Source: Massilia sp. YIM B02443
GTDB taxonomy: Bacteria; Pseudomonadota; Gammaproteobacteria; Burkholderiales; Burkholderiaceae_D
DNA length: 64,000 nt
Direction: 5' to 3'
Assembly (NCBI RefSeq): GCF_030411955.1
Contig: NZ_JASNRA010000002.1
Location: 1-64,000 of the forward strand
Under the pieces are notes generated by a model. That model searched no databases. It was given only the letters and a program-made list of their open reading frames with translations, and had not been told where the DNA came from. Of the stretch, positions 34,646 through 43,383 are shown piece after piece (positions within the stretch are counted from its first letter, which is position 1; every line of letters starts with the position of its first letter). The position numbers and the translations under genes are program-made.

Positions 34646-35719
34646 TTACGTCGCGCTCGACGCTTCGACCAGGAAACGGAAGCGCGACTCGGTCCGATAT
34701 TCCTCGCCCGGGCGCAGGATCACGTTCGGGAATTGCAGCCGGTTGGGCGAATCGGGGAAGTGCTGCGGCTCCAGGCAGAAGCCGCTGCGGTGGGCATAGC
34801 TGCGGCCCTTGCCTTCCAATGTGCCGTCGAGGAAGTTACCGCTATAGAACTGTACGCCCGGTTCTTCGGTCCACAGTTCCAGCACCCGGCCCGATTGCGG
34901 CTCGACCACGCGCGCTGCACGGGTCAGGGTCTTGCCATGCGGCTTGTTGAGCGCGAAGCAGTGGTCGTAGCCGCCGCCGTTGCGCAATTGCTCGCTGTCC
35001 TCATTGATGCGCGCACCGATCGCTTGCGGCGACCGGAAATCGAAGGCCGTGCCGGCCACCGGCGCCAGTTCGCCGGTCGGGATCGACCCGTCGTCGATGG
35101 CGACGAAGGCGTCGGCGTCGATCTGCAGCAGGTGGCCAAGTATATCCCCGTCTGCGTCGCCGCCGCCGGCCAGGTTGAAGTAGCTGTGCTGGGTCAGGTT
35201 CACCGGGGTGGCGCGGTCGGTCACGGCGTGGAAGCGCACCACCAGCTCGTTGTCGTCGTTCAGCGTGTACACCACGGTGGCGTCCAGGTTGCCCGGATAG
35301 CCCATCTCGCCATCGGCGCTGCGGTAGCGCAGGCGCAGGCTGGCGCCGTCGACCTCGGCCTGCCACTTGACCCGGTCGAAGCCGTCCGGCCCGCCGTGCA
35401 AGTGGTTGCGGCCATTGTTCACCGGCAGCTGGATCGTTTCGCCATCGAGGGTGAAGCGCCCTTCGCGGATGCGGTTGCCGTAGCGCCCGATCAGGGCGCC
35501 GAAGTACGGGCTGTCGCCGCGGTAGGGTTCCAGCTCGTCGAAGCCGAGCACCACGTCGGCCAGGCGGCCGTCGCGGTCGGGTGCGTGCAGCTCGGTGACG
35601 ATGCCGCCGAAGTCGATGATCCTGGCCACCATGCCATGGGCATTGGTGAGCGTGAAACAGGTGATGGGAGTGCCGTCAGGCAGTTGTCCGAACGGGGCTT
35701 GCGTGATTCCGGTCTGCAC
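34646..35719 (-). CDS. galM: Aldose 1-epimerase (mutarotase)
   Basis: A 357-aa galactose mutarotase-like enzyme interconverting alpha and beta aldose anomers. The catalytic His pair lies in NHLHGGPDGF and TQHSYFNLAG; the base Glu is in CLEPQHFPDSPN. GTG start at 35719 is chosen (GAGG upstream, family-like GxLPDG start); an ORF extends further 5' but without homology. It heads a two-gene unit with the SMP-30 gene and complements galT/galK elsewhere in the window. Confidence 0.93.
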   Translation of the reverse strand: MQTGITQAPFGQLPDGTPITCFTLTNAHGMVARIIDFGGIVTELHAPDRDGRLADVVLGFDELEPYRGDSPYFGALIGRYGNRIREGRFTLDGETIQLPVNNGRNHLHGGPDGFDRVKWQAEVDGASLRLRYRSADGEMGYPGNLDATVVYTLNDDNELVVRFHAVTDRATPVNLTQHSYFNLAGGGDADGDILGHLLQIDADAFVAIDDGSIPTGELAPVAGTAFDFRSPQAIGARINEDSEQLRNGGGYDHCFALNKPHGKTLTRAARVVEPQSGRVLELWTEEPGVQFYSGNFLDGTLEGKGRSYAHRSGFCLEPQHFPDSPNRLQFPNVILRPGEEYRTESRFRFLVEASSAT

Positions 35720-36313
35720 GTCGTCGTGGTCCTCGAAAGGTTGCGGCCGCCTGTCCGAATAGCGCACGGCCGGGAAACCGGATCCTAGCATGGGCGCAAA
35801 AGCGACCGCGCAGAGCATGGCACCTTACCCAACGATAACTTTCTGGCATTGTCAAGAAAATATCGCGACAGGCCGCTTGCACTATTGCGGTGCAAAAGCG
35901 CATAAGCATCTGCTCAACCCTCATGAGCCGCCTGATGTTACGCGTCATAACATGTTGCTTTTGCTCATGTTTGAAGGCGTCATCGCGCGCTTGGAACATT
36001 GCAACAGAAAACCACGTATGCACTCTTTTTGCGCATCGCAGCACATATCAAAACCTAAAATGTGGCGTTACCGCAACGGAATCTGTTGATTTGCGGCAAA
36101 ATTTTTCATTCGACTGTGGCGCTGCGTCGGGCCGGGCAAAAGTCACCTAACTGTCGGTTTTGGTAGGGAAAAACGGCATTTTGGCGGGCTATAGGAGGCG
36201 CGCAAATGCGGTTTTTACGTACTGTCCACATGGTTTGCCTCGATGACAAATGTCTCTCTGGCATGTCATCATGAATAGGCACTTTCAACAAATCAATCAT
36301 TGGAGAGACATCC
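35720..36313. other. Long intergenic region between galM and porin
   Basis: About 590 bp without a credible gene. It is AT-richer than its neighbours and contains a small inverted repeat TTGCAC/GTGCAA (35877-35882 and 35890-35895) and several A/T runs. It should contain the divergent galM and porin promoters and porin regulatory sites, but I could not assign a -35/-10 pair with confidence. Short open frames here look like noise. Confidence 0.5.
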
Positions 36314-37348
36314 ATGAAACAAAAACTGCTCGCCGTCGCCCTGGTTTCGGCCCTGCCACTGTTCGCTCACGCGCAATCCAGCGTCACCGTCTACGGTACC
36401 CTGGACGCCTCGATCGGCGTCGAAAACAACGACGCTCCGGGCACCGAAAGCCGCACCGTCGTCCAGTCGGGCACCCAGTCGGCAAGCCGCATCGGCTTCC
36501 GCGGTACCGAAGACCTGGGCAATGGCCTGAAAGCTCTGTTCAACATCGAAGCATCGATCGCTGCCGACACCGGCGGCACCGATTCGAACCTGTGGCAGCG
36601 TCGCGCCGTCGTCGGCCTGCAAGGCGACTTCGGTACCCTGACCGTCGGCCGTGAATACAGCCCGATCGCTGCTGTCGCCGCCGCTTCGGACATCCTGGGC
36701 CACGGCTTCTACGGTTCGAGCCTGGTGGTGTTCAACACCCCGACCGGCGCTCAGCCACGCCTGACCCGTCGCCTGTCGAACTCGGTCAACTACAAGAGCA
36801 ATGCAGTGAGCGGCTTCACCGTCGGCGCAGCATACTCGACCGGCGAAAGCAACATCCAGGACGGCCCGACCGGCGACCTGGCCGGCGTCTCGCTGGAATA
36901 CGCAAACGCAGGCTTCTACCTGGGCGCTGGTTACCACCAGATCGAACGCCTGGCGAGCGGCGACGACAAGGAATACGGCGTTGGCGCCGGCTACAAGTTC
37001 GGTCCGTTCGAAGTGCGCGCCGGCTACCTGGCTGCCAATCCTGAAGGCGGCAACAACAAGTACGAACAAGCCAACGCCGGCGTGTCGTACGAAGTGGGCG
37101 TCAACAAGTTCTTCCTGAACTACAACCAGCAAGAACTGGAAACCGGCGCCAAAGGCCGCGGCGTGACCCTGGCTTACAGCTACACCCTGTCGAAGCGCAC
37201 CAACGTCTACGCTTCGTACGCCAAGCTGCGCAACAACGACCTGGGCACCTTCTCGCTGACCTCGCCAGCGAACACCATCGCGCTGCCGGCGACCGCCTTC
37301 GGCGCCGATCCGCAGGTGTACAACCTGGGTATCCGTCACTCGTTCTGA
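36314..37348 (+). CDS. Gram-negative porin (OmpC-like, betaproteobacterial)
   Basis: A 344-aa trimeric general porin. Signal peptide MKQKLLAVALVSALPLFAHA, then the betaproteobacterial start QSSVTVYGTLDASIGVE. The SRIGFRGTEDLGNGLKALFNIE and VGLQGDFGTLTVGREYSP motifs are diagnostic; the chain ends in Phe (YNLGIRHSF), as needed for BAM recognition. Codon use is strongly biased toward a restricted set, suggesting high expression. GGAGAG precedes the start. Followed by a perfect terminator. Confidence 0.96.
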   Translation: MKQKLLAVALVSALPLFAHAQSSVTVYGTLDASIGVENNDAPGTESRTVVQSGTQSASRIGFRGTEDLGNGLKALFNIEASIAADTGGTDSNLWQRRAVVGLQGDFGTLTVGREYSPIAAVAAASDILGHGFYGSSLVVFNTPTGAQPRLTRRLSNSVNYKSNAVSGFTVGAAYSTGESNIQDGPTGDLAGVSLEYANAGFYLGAGYHQIERLASGDDKEYGVGAGYKFGPFEVRAGYLAANPEGGNNKYEQANAGVSYEVGVNKFFLNYNQQELETGAKGRGVTLAYSYTLSKRTNVYASYAKLRNNDLGTFSLTSPANTIALPATAFGADPQVYNLGIRHSF

Positions 37349-37417
37349 TCGACGAGGTTCGAGACGCTCTCCGGCCGGCTGCCTGACAGCCGGCCCGGAT
37401 GGCGTCGAAGGACAAAT

Positions 37418-37449
37418 AAAAACGGCAAGCCTCGCGGCTTGCCGTTTTT
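37418..37449 (+). terminator. Intrinsic terminator after porin gene
   Basis: A 14-bp perfect stem AAAAACGGCAAGCC / GGCTTGCCGTTTTT (37418-37431 and 37436-37449) with a TCGC loop and a T-tract on both strands. It can work in both directions. Confidence 0.9.
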
Positions 37450-37690
37450 GTTTGCGCGCCGTTCCTTCAAACTTACGTAAAACTATTTACAGCTAGCTTT
37501 ACCGTTGAATTCCTGCTTCGTCGAAGCTGGTTTCACCCTGCAATTTTGCAGGGCCAGAGCCGTCTTCTCCACAGGCTGACACGGTGGAACTCACCGCCGT
37601 ATGATAAGACTACGCAAGTTTGAATGAGTTCCAAGCTAACTGCTAAAACCCGGTTCTCAAGGCGCGCATGTCACATCGACCGGATTCCGG

Positions 37691-39412
37691 TCAGAACTCT
37701 TCCCATTCGCCGGCGACCACCGCCTGCTTGCCGGCCACGTCCCTGGCCGGGGCCTTGGCCGGGGCCGGACGTGGCGCCGGCCTGGCCGCCGTCAGTGGCT
37801 GCGCCAGCTTCGGCTGCTGCACTTTCTGCGCGGCGCGCACCGGCTGCTGCTGCTGCGCCGGCGTGGCGCCGATACGGAACACGGCCACCGCCGCCGCCAG
37901 CTTGGCGGCCTGCTCCTGCATCGAAGCCGACGCGGCGGCTGCCTCTTCCACCAGCGCCGCGTTCTGCTGCGTGCCCTGGTCCATCTGCGTCACCGCCCGG
38001 TTGATCTGCTCGATGCCGGCGGTCTGCTCGCGGCTGGCCGCGCTGATCTCGCCCATGATATCGGTCACGCGGCGCACGCTCTCGACGATCTCTTGCATCG
38101 TCGTGCCCGCCTCGGCCACCAGCTTGCTGCCGGCCGCGACCTTGTCGGTCGAATCCGCGATCAGGCCCTTGATTTCCTTGGCCGCCGCCGCCGAGCGCTG
38201 CGCCAGGTTGCGCACTTCGCTCGCCACCACCGCAAAGCCCCTGCCCTGCTCGCCGGCGCGGGCCGCTTCGACCGCCGCGTTCAGCGCCAGGATATTGGTC
38301 TGGAAGGCGATGCCGTCGATGACGCCGATAATGTCGCTGATCCGGCTCGACGAGGCGTCGATCTCGGTCATCGTGCCCACCACTTGCTGGATCACGTCGC
38401 CGCCGCGCGCCGCCACGGTCGAGGCGGTTTCGGCCAGCATGTTCGCCTGGCGCGCATTGTCGGCGTTCTGCTTGACGGTCGAGGTCAGTTCTTCCATCGA
38501 TGACGCGGTTTCTTCCAGCGAGCCGGCCTGCTGCTCGGTGCGCGAAGACAGGTCCTGGCTGCCCGCCGCCACCTGGGCCGCGGCCACGGCGATGGTGTCG
38601 GTGCCAACGCGCACCGTGCCCACGGTCGCGGCCAGGCTGTCGTTCATGCGCTTGAGCGCCTGCAGCAGCTCGCCCAGCTCGTCGCGGCTGGTAACCTCGA
38701 TGCGGCTGGTCAGGTCGCCGGCCGCGACCGTGTTGGCCACTTCCAGTGCGCGCGCCACCGGACGCGTGATCGAACGGCCGATCCACCAGGCGATGGCGCC
38801 GCCCAGCAGCAGCGCGGCGGCGCCGATGCCGCCCATCACCCACAGCGCGCTGCGGTAGGTGGCGCCGGCGTCGTCGGATGCGGCTTCGCTGAGTTCCTTC
38901 TGCAGCTTGATCTGGCCGGCGGTGGCGGCCTTGAGCGTGGCCAAGCGCGGGCGCAAGGTGTCGGTCAGGAAGGTGCGCGCCTGCTGCGGCTGGTCGCCGT
39001 TGATCAGGGCTTGCAGCTCGACCTGGCTGGACAGATAGGCCGCGGCCGCGGCCTCCATCGCGCGCAGCTGCTCGACCGCCTGCGGGTGCTGGCGCAGCAC
39101 CGGCGCGAGTTCCTTCAGGCTGGCCGTCATCCCGGCGTGCGCCGTGTCGATCGAGGCGGTCTGGCGCGCACGGTCGGCGGCGTCGTCGTTGAGCATCATG
39201 TTGCGCAGGGCGATGGCGATGATGCTGGTGTCGGCGTCGATGCGGTTGGTCAGCTCGATGGCCGGCATGCGGTTGTCGACGATTTCGTCGGTGCCGGCGC
39301 TGACGCGCGCGATCATGCCGTTGGCCAGCGCGATCAGCAGCGCGAACATCAGGCCGACCAGGCCGAAGCCCAGCGCCAGGCGCTTGCCGATCTTCAGGTT
39401 TGCGATATTCAT
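37691..39412 (-). CDS. Methyl-accepting chemotaxis protein (cassette 1)
   Basis: A 573-aa chemoreceptor. TM1 about residues 11-30, a four-helix-bundle-type periplasmic sensor (about 35-188), TM2 about 190-212, HAMP (about 213-265), and a long cytoplasmic hairpin with the signalling tip [17 protein letters not shown] and [16 protein letters not shown]. The C-terminus is an Ala/Pro/Gln-rich flexible linker ending GEWEEF, a xWxxF-type CheR/CheB tether. Encoded 20 bp after a CheW gene on the same strand. Highly similar in signalling region to the second MCP at 40.1 kb. Confidence 0.95.
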   Translation of the reverse strand: MNIANLKIGKRLALGFGLVGLMFALLIALANGMIARVSAGTDEIVDNRMPAIELTNRIDADTSIIAIALRNMMLNDDAADRARQTASIDTAHAGMTASLKELAPVLRQHPQAVEQLRAMEAAAAAYLSSQVELQALINGDQPQQARTFLTDTLRPRLATLKAATAGQIKLQKELSEAASDDAGATYRSALWVMGGIGAAALLLGGAIAWWIGRSITRPVARALEVANTVAAGDLTSRIEVTSRDELGELLQALKRMNDSLAATVGTVRVGTDTIAVAAAQVAAGSQDLSSRTEQQAGSLEETASSMEELTSTVKQNADNARQANMLAETASTVAARGGDVIQQVVGTMTEIDASSSRISDIIGVIDGIAFQTNILALNAAVEAARAGEQGRGFAVVASEVRNLAQRSAAAAKEIKGLIADSTDKVAAGSKLVAEAGTTMQEIVESVRRVTDIMGEISAASREQTAGIEQINRAVTQMDQGTQQNAALVEEAAAASASMQEQAAKLAAAVAVFRIGATPAQQQQPVRAAQKVQQPKLAQPLTAARPAPRPAPAKAPARDVAGKQAVVAGEWEEF

Positions 39413-39432
39413 GGGTTCTCCTCGTTCGTGGT

Positions 39433-39912
39433 TCAGGCGGCGTGCGGCAGCGCCGTCACCAGGCCCAGCTCGTCGGATTGCATCAGGCGCTCGATGTCGA
39501 GCAGGATCAGCATGCGTTCGCCGATCGTGCCCAGGCCGCGCAGGTGGCTGGCGTCGACCGCACTGCCCATCTCGGGCGCCGGGCGGATCTGGTCGCTGGT
39601 GAGGGTGACCACGTCGGACACGCTGTCGACCACCATCCCGATCACGTGGTGCGCGATGTTGAGGATGATGACCACGGTGAAGCTGTCGTATTTCGGCTCG
39701 GACATGCCGAACCGGATGCGCATGTCGACGATCGGCACGATGCTGCCGCGCAGGTTGATCACGCCTTTCAGGTGCTCCGGCGCGTTGGCCAGGCGGGTCG
39801 GCTGTTCGTAGCCGCGGATTTCCTGTACCTTGAGGATGCTGATGCCGTACTCTTCCTTGCCGAGCTTGAACGACAGCACTTCGCTGTCGTCGAGGGGAAT
39901 TGCGGTGTTCAT
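39433..39912 (-). CDS. cheW: CheW-like chemotaxis coupling protein (cassette 1)
   Basis: A 159-aa single CheW domain: [21 protein letters not shown], then the conserved [20 protein letters not shown], and VVDSVSDV. It links receptors to CheA. The start at 39912 (MNTAIP) is preferred to the open frame at 39960 because of AAAGGG upstream. Located directly upstream of its MCP, so the two are probably cotranscribed as a receptor-adaptor unit. Closely resembles the CheW at 41.9 kb. Confidence 0.93.
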   Translation of the reverse strand: MNTAIPLDDSEVLSFKLGKEEYGISILKVQEIRGYEQPTRLANAPEHLKGVINLRGSIVPIVDMRIRFGMSEPKYDSFTVVIILNIAHHVIGMVVDSVSDVVTLTSDQIRPAPEMGSAVDASHLRGLGTIGERMLILLDIERLMQSDELGLVTALPHAA

Positions 39913-40085
39913 GATTTTCTTGCCCTTTGTGAAACTATATTTCTGAAAGGAAATAATCATACTGGCTGGCCGATGTGCGCACGATACAATGTGTGCAATT
40001 TGGCGCGAAAACGATCATCTTCGGTGCAAGTCCTGGACGAATTGCACAGTTTGATCGCATGAATACAGCAACACGCGATAAAAAA

Positions 40086-40107
40086 ACGGCAAGCCGCAGC
40101 TTGCCGT
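40086..40107 (-). terminator. Intrinsic terminator after MCP cassette 2
   Basis: Stem ACGGCAAGC / GCTTGCCGT (40086-40094 and 40099-40107), followed on the minus strand by a run of seven T (40080-40086 region). It lies 28 bp after the second MCP stop. Confidence 0.85.
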
Positions 40108-40134
40108 CTTGTCGAACACGCAGGGATCAGAGCG

Positions 40135-41889
40135 TCAGAACTCTTCCCACTCTCCTGCGTCCGCTTGCGGCGCGACGCGCGCCGCAGCGGCCTTGGTAGC
40201 TGCCTTCGGCGCTGCCTTGGCCGTCGGCCTGGTCGCAGCCAGCACCGGACGCGCAGCAGCCGCCGCTTGCACGCGTGGCGCCGGCGCAGCGCTCTTCGAC
40301 GGCGCCGCTGCCACCGACGCCTTCGACGCCGCCATCGCCTGCGCACCGTCGATGCGGAACACCGCCACCGCCTGCGCCAGCAGGGTCGACTGCTCGCGCA
40401 TCGCCGTCGCCGCCGCCGCCGCTTCTTCCACCAGCGCCGCGTTCTGCTGCGTGCCCTGGTCCATCTGCGTCACCGCTTGATTGATCTGCTCGATGCCGGC
40501 GCTCTGCTCCGAGCTGGCAGCGCTGATCTCGGCCATGATATCGGTCACGCGGCGCACGCTGTCGACGATCTCTTCCATCGTCGACCCCGCTTCTGCCACC
40601 AGCTTGCTGCCCTGCTCGACAGCGCCGGTCGAGTCGCCGATCAGGCCCTTGATCTCCTTGGCCGCCGCCGCCGAGCGCTGCGCCAGATTGCGCACTTCGC
40701 TCGCCACCACGGCAAAGCCGCGGCCCTGTTCGCCGGCACGGGCCGCTTCCACCGCAGCATTGAGCGCCAGAATATTGGTCTGGAACGCGATGCCGTCGAT
40801 CACGCCGATGATGTCGTTGATGCGGGCGCTGGCGGCATTGATGTCGTTCATCGTGCCCACCACCTGCCTGACCACGTCGCCGCCGCGCGCGGCCACGTTC
40901 GAGGCGGCTTCGGCCAGCACATTGGCCTGGCGCGCGTTGTCCGCGTTCTGGCGCACGGTCGAGGTCAGTTCTTCCATCGACGACGCCGCTTCTTCCAGCG
41001 CGCTGGCCTGCTGCTCGGTGCGCGAGGACAGGTCCTGGGCGCCGACCGCCACCTGCGAGGCCGCTACCGCGATGGTGTCGGTGCCGACCCGCACCGTGCC
41101 GACCGTATTGGCCAGGCTGGCGTTCATGGTCTTCAGCGCGGCCAGCAGCTGGCCGGTTTCGTCGTGCATGGTGACCTCGATGCGGCTGGTCAGGTCGCCG
41201 GCGGCGACGGTGTTGGCCACCTCCAGCGCCTGGTTCAGCGGGCGGGTGATCGAACGGGTGATCAGCCACGCCACCAGGCCGGCCAGCGCCAGCGCCGCCG
41301 CGCCCAGTCCCCACATCAGCAGCGAGGTGCTGCGGTAGGTGGCGCCGGCTTCCTGCGCCGCCCTGGCCGCGAGCTCTTTCTGCAGCGCGGCCTGTTCGCC
41401 GGTGGCGGCCTTCAGGCGCAGCAGCAGCGGACGCATGTCGCCGCCCATCAGCGCGTGCGCCGCGTCCATCTCGCCGGCCTGGACCAGGCGGATGACGTCG
41501 TCCTGCCCACGTTGATAGGTGGCGGTTTCCTGTTCCATCTGCGCCAGCAGCGCGCGTCCCTGCTCGCTCTGGATCGCGTCCCTCATCTGCGCCAGCAGCT
41601 CGTCCATCGTGCGGCGCGACGCCATGATGTCCTCGACCTGGCGCGCGCGGTCGGCCGCGTCGCGGCTGAGCATCACGTTACGCAAGGCGATGGCGATGCT
41701 GTTGGTTTGGTCCTGCACGCGCACCGCCATGTCGATGCGCGGCATGCGCTGGTTGACGATCTCGTCGGTGCCGGCGTTGATGCGGCCCAGCATCGCATTG
41801 CTCAGGATGATCATCAGCACCAGCATGGCGCAGATCACGCCATAGCCGAGCGCCAGGCGCTTGCCGATGTTCAGGTTTGCCAGTTTCAT
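40135..41889 (-). CDS. Methyl-accepting chemotaxis protein (cassette 2)
   Basis: A 584-aa chemoreceptor with the same plan as cassette 1: TM1 at about 10-30, 4HB sensor with different sequence (about 35-190), TM2 about 192-212, HAMP, a nearly identical signalling hairpin, and an Ala/Pro/Lys-rich linker ending GEWEEF. The sensor half has diverged most, suggesting a different ligand. It follows its CheW gene by 46 bp and ends before a terminator. The tandem arrangement suggests duplication of an MCP-CheW unit. Confidence 0.95.
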   Translation of the reverse strand: MKLANLNIGKRLALGYGVICAMLVLMIILSNAMLGRINAGTDEIVNQRMPRIDMAVRVQDQTNSIAIALRNVMLSRDAADRARQVEDIMASRRTMDELLAQMRDAIQSEQGRALLAQMEQETATYQRGQDDVIRLVQAGEMDAAHALMGGDMRPLLLRLKAATGEQAALQKELAARAAQEAGATYRSTSLLMWGLGAAALALAGLVAWLITRSITRPLNQALEVANTVAAGDLTSRIEVTMHDETGQLLAALKTMNASLANTVGTVRVGTDTIAVAASQVAVGAQDLSSRTEQQASALEEAASSMEELTSTVRQNADNARQANVLAEAASNVAARGGDVVRQVVGTMNDINAASARINDIIGVIDGIAFQTNILALNAAVEAARAGEQGRGFAVVASEVRNLAQRSAAAAKEIKGLIGDSTGAVEQGSKLVAEAGSTMEEIVDSVRRVTDIMAEISAASSEQSAGIEQINQAVTQMDQGTQQNAALVEEAAAAATAMREQSTLLAQAVAVFRIDGAQAMAASKASVAAAPSKSAAPAPRVQAAAAARPVLAATRPTAKAAPKAATKAAAARVAPQADAGEWEEF

Positions 41890-41935
41890 TCGAAGTTCCT
41901 CTGTCGTGGAAGCGGTGGGGCGGGCTCGTGCCGGG

Positions 41936-42412
41936 TCAGGCCGCTTGCGGCAGCGCCGTCACCAGGCCCAGTTGGTCGGATTGCATCAGGCGGTCGATGT
42001 CGAGCAGGATCAGCATGCGCTCGCCGACCGTGCCCAGGCCGCGCAGGCAGTTGCCGTCCAGCGTGGCGGCCATCTCCGGCGCCGGGCGGATCTGGTCCTG
42101 GCTCAGGGTGACCACGTCGGACACGCTGTCGACCACCATCCCGATCACGTGATTGGCGATGTTCAGGATGATCACCACGGTAAACGCGTCGTACACCGGC
42201 TCGCCCAGGCCGAACTTGATGCGCATGTCGACGATCGGCACGATGTGGCCGCGCAGGTTGATCACGCCCTTCAGGTAGTCGGGGGCGGTGGCCATCCGGG
42301 TCGGCTGCTCGTAGCCGCGGATTTCCTGCACCTTCAGGATGCTGATCGCGTATTCTTCCCGGCCAAGGCGGAAGGACAGCACTTCGCTGTCCTGGCTTGC
42401 TGGCGTTTCCAT
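41936..42412 (-). CDS. cheW: CheW-like chemotaxis coupling protein (cassette 2)
   Basis: A 158-aa CheW domain protein nearly colinear with the one at 39.4 kb, including [20 protein letters not shown] and the C-terminal LVTALPQAA. Start at 42412 (METPASQ) has AAGGGA 7 nt upstream; the open frame begins earlier at 42454 without support. First gene of the CheW-MCP cassette 2. Confidence 0.93.
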   Translation of the reverse strand: METPASQDSEVLSFRLGREEYAISILKVQEIRGYEQPTRMATAPDYLKGVINLRGHIVPIVDMRIKFGLGEPVYDAFTVVIILNIANHVIGMVVDSVSDVVTLSQDQIRPAPEMAATLDGNCLRGLGTVGERMLILLDIDRLMQSDQLGLVTALPQAA

Positions 42413-42721
42413 ATGGTTCCCTTGGAGCGCGGTCTGCGATCCCGTGACAATCACGGGTCATTGCCGCATAGCAAGCACATTACTGATTTTTTTGCTGACT
42501 TTCGATGGATGAGTGTCAAGAACCGGTAATTATCCGCGTTAAAACGGTAAATATGGCAGCCGCGCAACACTGTAATGACAGAAATGCGACAGTACGCGAC
42601 AGCGCAGGAGCAAACGCTTACCATTGCTGGCACACATCGTGCTTGACACTTGGTTACAGGTATCGCGCCCGTTACGCCTGACGCGGCGCGCCGATCCACC
42701 CTCGTTCAACCAGGAGCCCCC
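42413..42721. other. Intergenic region between cheW cassette 2 and the acetyltransferase gene
   Basis: About 310 bp separating divergent genes. It contains a TTGACA at 42643-42648 without a matching -10 at normal spacing, and a direct repeat CGGTAA around 42523 and 42544. No convincing sigma-28 chemotaxis promoter was found. No gene is seen. Confidence 0.4.
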
Positions 42722-43264
42722 ATGATCATCCGCCGCCTCGACGCCCGCGCCATCGCCGAAGTCCGGCCCCAGCTTGGCACGCTGCTGCTGGACGCCGTCG
42801 CCGACGGCCATTCGCTGGGCTTCCTCAACGGCCTGGACCAGGACGGACTGGACGCCTACTGGGATTCGGTGGCGCTCGAAGTCGACGCCGGGCGGCGCGT
42901 GCTGCTGGCGGCCGAGCGCGAACGCGCCCTGGTCGGCTGCGCCCAGCTCGACCTGTGCCAGAAGCCGAACGGCAGCAACCGCGCCGAAGTGCAAAAGCTG
43001 CTGGTGCACTGCACCGCGCGCCGCCGCGGCGTGGCCACCGCCCTGCTGCAGGCGCTCGAGATCGAGGCGCTGGCGCTGCGCCGCGGCCTGCTGTTCCTCG
43101 ATACCGAAGTCGGCTCGGGCGCCGAGCAGCTGTACCGCAAGAGCGGCTACACCCGGGTCGGCGAGCTGCCGGAATACGCCTGCACCCCCAACGGCGTGTG
43201 GCGCGGCACCGCGATCTATTACAAGACCTTGTTCACGCGCGCACGCCCGGGCACGGCGCCGTGA
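42722..43264 (+). CDS. GNAT family N-acetyltransferase
   Basis: A 180-aa acetyltransferase. Start at 42722 has AGGAG 8 nt upstream, better than the in-frame codon at 42650. The acetyl-CoA-binding motif A is seen as VQKLLVHCTARRRGVATALLQALE (RxxGxA type), preceded by a substrate-side strand ALVGCAQLDL and followed by EVGSGAEQLYRKSGYTRVGELPEY, a common GNAT C-terminal part. Substrate unknown; acetylation of a small molecule such as an antibiotic or amino acid is possible. Stands alone between chemotaxis and sensor-kinase genes. Confidence 0.9.
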   Translation: MIIRRLDARAIAEVRPQLGTLLLDAVADGHSLGFLNGLDQDGLDAYWDSVALEVDAGRRVLLAAERERALVGCAQLDLCQKPNGSNRAEVQKLLVHCTARRRGVATALLQALEIEALALRRGLLFLDTEVGSGAEQLYRKSGYTRVGELPEYACTPNGVWRGTAIYYKTLFTRARPGTAP

Positions 43265-43383
43265 GCATGCCCGCCGCGGCCGGTCCTGACAACCGTGTCG
43301 GCTGCACGCGACGCGCTCACCATGAGTGTGTGCTTACCTGAATACACGTACAATCTGGAAATACCTAGTTTCTGGATAGCAAT

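Noticed and set aside
37536..37553. CCCTGCA-ATTT-TGCAGGG hairpin as a terminator
   Set aside because: No T-run follows it and no gene ends nearby on either side that lacks a better terminator.
42643..42648. TTGACA as a promoter for the acetyltransferase gene
   Set aside because: No -10 at 16-18 bp spacing.
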